Source: Sequoia sempervirens | Taxonomy: Eukaryota; Streptophyta; Pinopsida; Cupressales; Cupressaceae | Assembly (NCBI GenBank): GCA_007258455.2 | Contig: VDFB02195886.1 | Location: forward strand, 132,472-196,471 | Reading direction: 5' to 3' | Length of the DNA: 64,000 nt | Part shown: positions 61,501 to 64,000 of the stretch, piece by piece | Layout of the letters: each line of letters starts with the position of its first letter | Position numbering within the stretch: position 1 is the stretch's first letter | Translations under genes and position numbers: made by a program | Notes under the pieces: model-generated | What the model was told of the DNA's origin: nothing | Seen by the model: the letters and a program-made list of their open reading frames with translations, nothing else | Database searches by the model: none

Positions 61501-62215
61501 AAAGATTGGAGGTAGAGCTTATGGAAGCAAAAAATGAAATTAATTCTTGTCAAAATAAGTTATCTGCATCTTACAGAGAAACAATGAGGCATATGACACA
61601 AAAATTGTGGGATGAAATAATGCAAAAGATTGATCATTTGTGTGACATGTTTCAATTGATTGATGTTATTTGACAACATTATAAGAAGCTCAACAAATAT
61701 TTAGTGGACAACAAAAATGTGTTGGTGTTAGAGAAATCCACAAATCAAGTTCAACAAACAGTCTACAAAGCCAGTGACAATGTTTTGAAATCAAAAGGGA
61801 TTACTAATCGGCTTGCTACATCAATGATGTTGTCATCTATCATTGAAAAGTGTTTGAGAATGTGTGAAACAAAGGAATATTTGCATTTGGAGGTAGACAA
61901 GATGAAGAAGGTGGATGAAAAGGTAAGGAACTTCATAGAGCTTGGTTTTCCAGAGGCTTTTTTGACATAAATGAGCTATTTGTCAAAAAGAATGATTTCA
62001 AAAAGAAGATGGAGGGTGCAAGGAAGATTGATTTGGACCAGTTCCCTTAGAACCTAGGTGTGGTGAACTATTTGGATTCCATCAAACCACTGCTAACCTT
62101 GAATGCAAAATTGACTAAGGAATTCAAGACAAGTTCCAATTTCAATCATGAATCATTAAAAAATCTTCAAGTCAAACAACATTAGTTAGAACAAATGACA
62201 ATTCCACCACCTTAA
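58592..62215 (+). pseudogene. Decayed unknown coding region with globular and coiled-coil parts
   Basis: One frame covers 58592-59347 with two stops (KEELLSINAKELGKVLRFTT, YNIHYGVPRVTYNFIEHIVE). A second frame carries pieces from 59493 to 61970, all in the same phase: QLVDWYLMEEYIVLRFYGLG, then a Ser/Thr/Pro-rich linker (PISVVVTSLTTTSTPIPSSF), then long Lys/Glu coiled coil (EKERKINERLEVELMEAKNE) and a further helical end. Many stops and at least one frameshift break it. I do not recognise the family. The plan of globular domain, low-complexity linker and charged coil recalls the unknown ORF at 48628-45287, so it may be the body of another non-autonomous retroelement, but I found no LTRs around it. 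Confidence 0.5.
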
Positions 62216-62963
62216 TAGTGGAAGTTGCTAGAAAAGGTGATGCAGTGATTTGATTTTTGATAATATGAGTTTCCAAGTTCTAACTCGGCTCTATGCAGAG
62301 TTTTCTTTGAGCAATATTTTGCATTGTCAATGCCTTTATGTATTCCTTCATGTGAATATCAATAAAAAAGCTCAAATTCAGACTTCAGTAATGTGTTGAT
62401 GTTCAATTATCTGTATTATTTATTTTATCATTTGAAGAAAAATTCTGGTAGTGGTTTCAACTACTAGATACACATTAAACAATTGTTGATGTTCATTGTT
62501 GTATATGATACTAATACTATTGTTAATATGTTATTAAGAATTGAGTTGAGTGATGAATCACTGAATACATGTTCAAGTTTTACTTTTAACAAAATTAAAA
62601 TATGAACTATAAGGTGATTTTAATTTCAGGCATCCATAATCTTAGTGAAATTGCATTACAATTCACACATCAATACTCAAACTCCACGACTACTTATCAA
62701 ATCCACTAAACATTTATATGAATTAATGCTTTAATCAAGGTACTTTAACTGGTTCATTAAACCATAGCCAAAATTAAAAAATACATCAATGAATAATGGC
62801 AAAGAAGAATAATGAAAGATCATTGATCAAATTTCATTAATAATTTATGTAAAATGTTACATCTGGAGAGACGATAGACTCAAGATAAGGGAGCAAAACG
62901 AGCTTCAGGTCAAGATGTACACATATCATATTTTCATTTGATAGATTATACCGGTCATTTCCT

Positions 62964-63354
62964 TAAGAAATGGTTACAACAAACCAAAAGATATTCTCAT
63001 GAGCAATCATCCACTCCCTGGTTACAACATGACTTGAACTAGTTGGTCCTTGAGACCTTAATATTTCCACTTGTTGTTTCCATAATGCTAAAATTGTTTC
63101 AAGTTCAACAACCTTTTGATGAATCTTATTATATTCATCAATAAGCTCATTATACTTCTGTGTATGTATCTATCTTTAGTAAGGCTCTCAACTATTGCTT
63201 TTGTGAGCTTAGCAATGTCTATGGTCATGTCAACTGCTTCTAACGTTGGAGTATCATAAAATATTTTTATAATCAATTTGGTAGAGCTCTACCTAAAATT
63301 TTGAAAATTTTCAATTGATTTCGCCTTGTCATGATTCTAAGCTTTTGTGTCCAT
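62964..63354 (-). pseudogene. Small broken gene with coiled coil, telo-box upstream
   Basis: On the minus strand ATG 63354 opens MDTKA, then a frame with two TAG codons runs through TLEAVDMTIDIAKLTKAIVE and SLTKDR to about 63170. A one-base shift there resumes at YTQKYNELIDEYNKIHQKVV, then ELETILALWKQQVEIL and ends VTIS. A telo-box-like AAACCCTAAACCCTAA precedes the ATG (63359-63374), as in the leaders of many plant genes. About 130 codons in all. The family is unknown; the second half is coiled coil. Confidence 0.45.
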
Positions 63355-63678
63355 GGTTAGGGTTTAGGGTTTAGAATGAAAACCCCCTTTTCAAAATCTT
63401 GTAGTCATCAACCCCAAAGGTTCTATTTTTTCATTGAACTGTCATACCCAGTTACCGGTCTTTTAAGTTGCAACTTGAGCCATTGAGGTCATTGTATTAC
63501 TGACCCTTTTATTTAGGTCTATCGGTCATTGCCTAAGTCGGATCGAAATATTTTATGACAAAAGCCTTAAATCTTAAGTCTTTAATCTTGAGGGTCGAGT
63601 TTTGTCAACCTAGCAATGTCCCAATTTTAAAAATAATTTTATTTGCATGTGCATAATATACAACCGTCTGATCGCAAG

Positions 63679-63953
63679 ATCTAGTCTTGGTCATTCCCCA
63701 CCAACCCCGTGCGACTAAAATAAGGCTTTAATAAAAGCCCTAGGGTCAGTGGGCTATCAACATGTGTACCGTCATACGTGTGGGTCTCGGTCTTTAATGT
63801 GGAACTCGACATTCTAAAGCTTTCAGATCAACGAATGGGATATAACGGTGAGATTAAACCTCAGTCATTCCCCACTCACCCCATGGAATTAAAATAAGGC
63901 TTTAATAAAATCCTTGGGGTTAGTGGGTTGTTGCCACATGGATTCCACGATTG
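63679..63953. repeat. Imperfect tandem repeat, about 180-bp period
   Basis: 63679-63783 and 63859-63953 share GGTCATTCCCCAC/CAGTCATTCCCCAC, TAAAATAAGGCTTTAATAAA and GGGTYAGTGGGYT. The second unit runs to within 50 bp of the window end, so the array may continue. Confidence 0.7.
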
Positions 63954-64000
63954 TTTGGAATGAGAAAAGGTGGGACCCAAGGAGTGGATGATTTGGCATC

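Noticed and set aside
63357..63374. Interstitial telomere
   Set aside because: Only about two TTTAGGG units; better explained as a telo-box in a gene leader.
58200..63400. LTRs flanking the unknown region at 58.6-62.2 kb
   Set aside because: I compared the two flanks by eye and found no direct repeat, primer-binding site or polypurine tract.

Overview
This is plant nuclear DNA, AT-rich and full of decayed transposable elements, with intron-containing genes and no bacterial or organellar organisation. A 12.9-kb intron packed with nested retrotransposons, PPR gene fragments and mostly ancient, stop-riddled elements point to a large-genome plant, most likely a gymnosperm (conifer-like). That placement is an inference from genome style, not a species identification.

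The one convincing host gene is at 18974-35518 on the + strand: eight exons coding for a 685-residue receptor kinase. Its predicted order is signal peptide, hevein-type chitin-binding domain, class IV (GH19) chitinase domain, one transmembrane helix and a CRK2-like (cysteine-rich receptor kinase type) RD kinase. Every exon junction gives GT-AG introns and an open frame. The GH19 module has lost both catalytic glutamates (now Leu138 and Ala147), while the hevein aromatic residues remain. It therefore looks like a chitin-sensing receptor built from a dead chitinase. Three W-box motifs lie within 340 bp upstream of the ATG. This is the main discovery candidate in the window.

Layout. 1-2.7 kb: minus-strand Ty1/copia element (integrase, protease, gag, PBS, LTR). 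3.4-5.4 kb: a second copia remnant. 5.4-6.1 kb and 16.7-17.4 kb: copies of one repeat family, the first carrying a 142-bp foldback MITE with a 9-bp target duplication, the second tandemly duplicated. 9.29-9.63 kb: a complete 333-bp miniature LTR retrotransposon (TRIM/SMART type). 16.4-16.6 kb: a 5'-truncated LINE tail with a 20-bp target duplication. 18.6-35.5 kb: the receptor kinase gene. Its last intron holds a Ty3/gypsy chromovirus (22.95-34.63 kb) with internal tandem duplications, 5S-rRNA-derived repeats, PPR fragments and a 34-bp minisatellite. 37.2-38.9 kb: an odd GC-rich island of degenerate CGGCRAGAC repeats. 39.0-51.8 kb: a minus-strand LINE split by an 8,151-bp LTR retrotransposon that has gag zinc knuckles but an unknown ORF in place of pol. 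52.6-53.5 kb: short repeats. 53.9-55.9 kb: a broken 195-codon gene and an intact 182-codon ORF, both unrecognised. 58.6-62.2 kb: a decayed unknown coding region with a coiled-coil part. 62.9-63.4 kb: a broken small gene preceded by a telo-box. The right edge has a short tandem repeat.

From sequence alone I can place exon borders, target duplications and motifs well. Expression, exact ends of the old elements and the families of the unknown ORFs are not determinable here.
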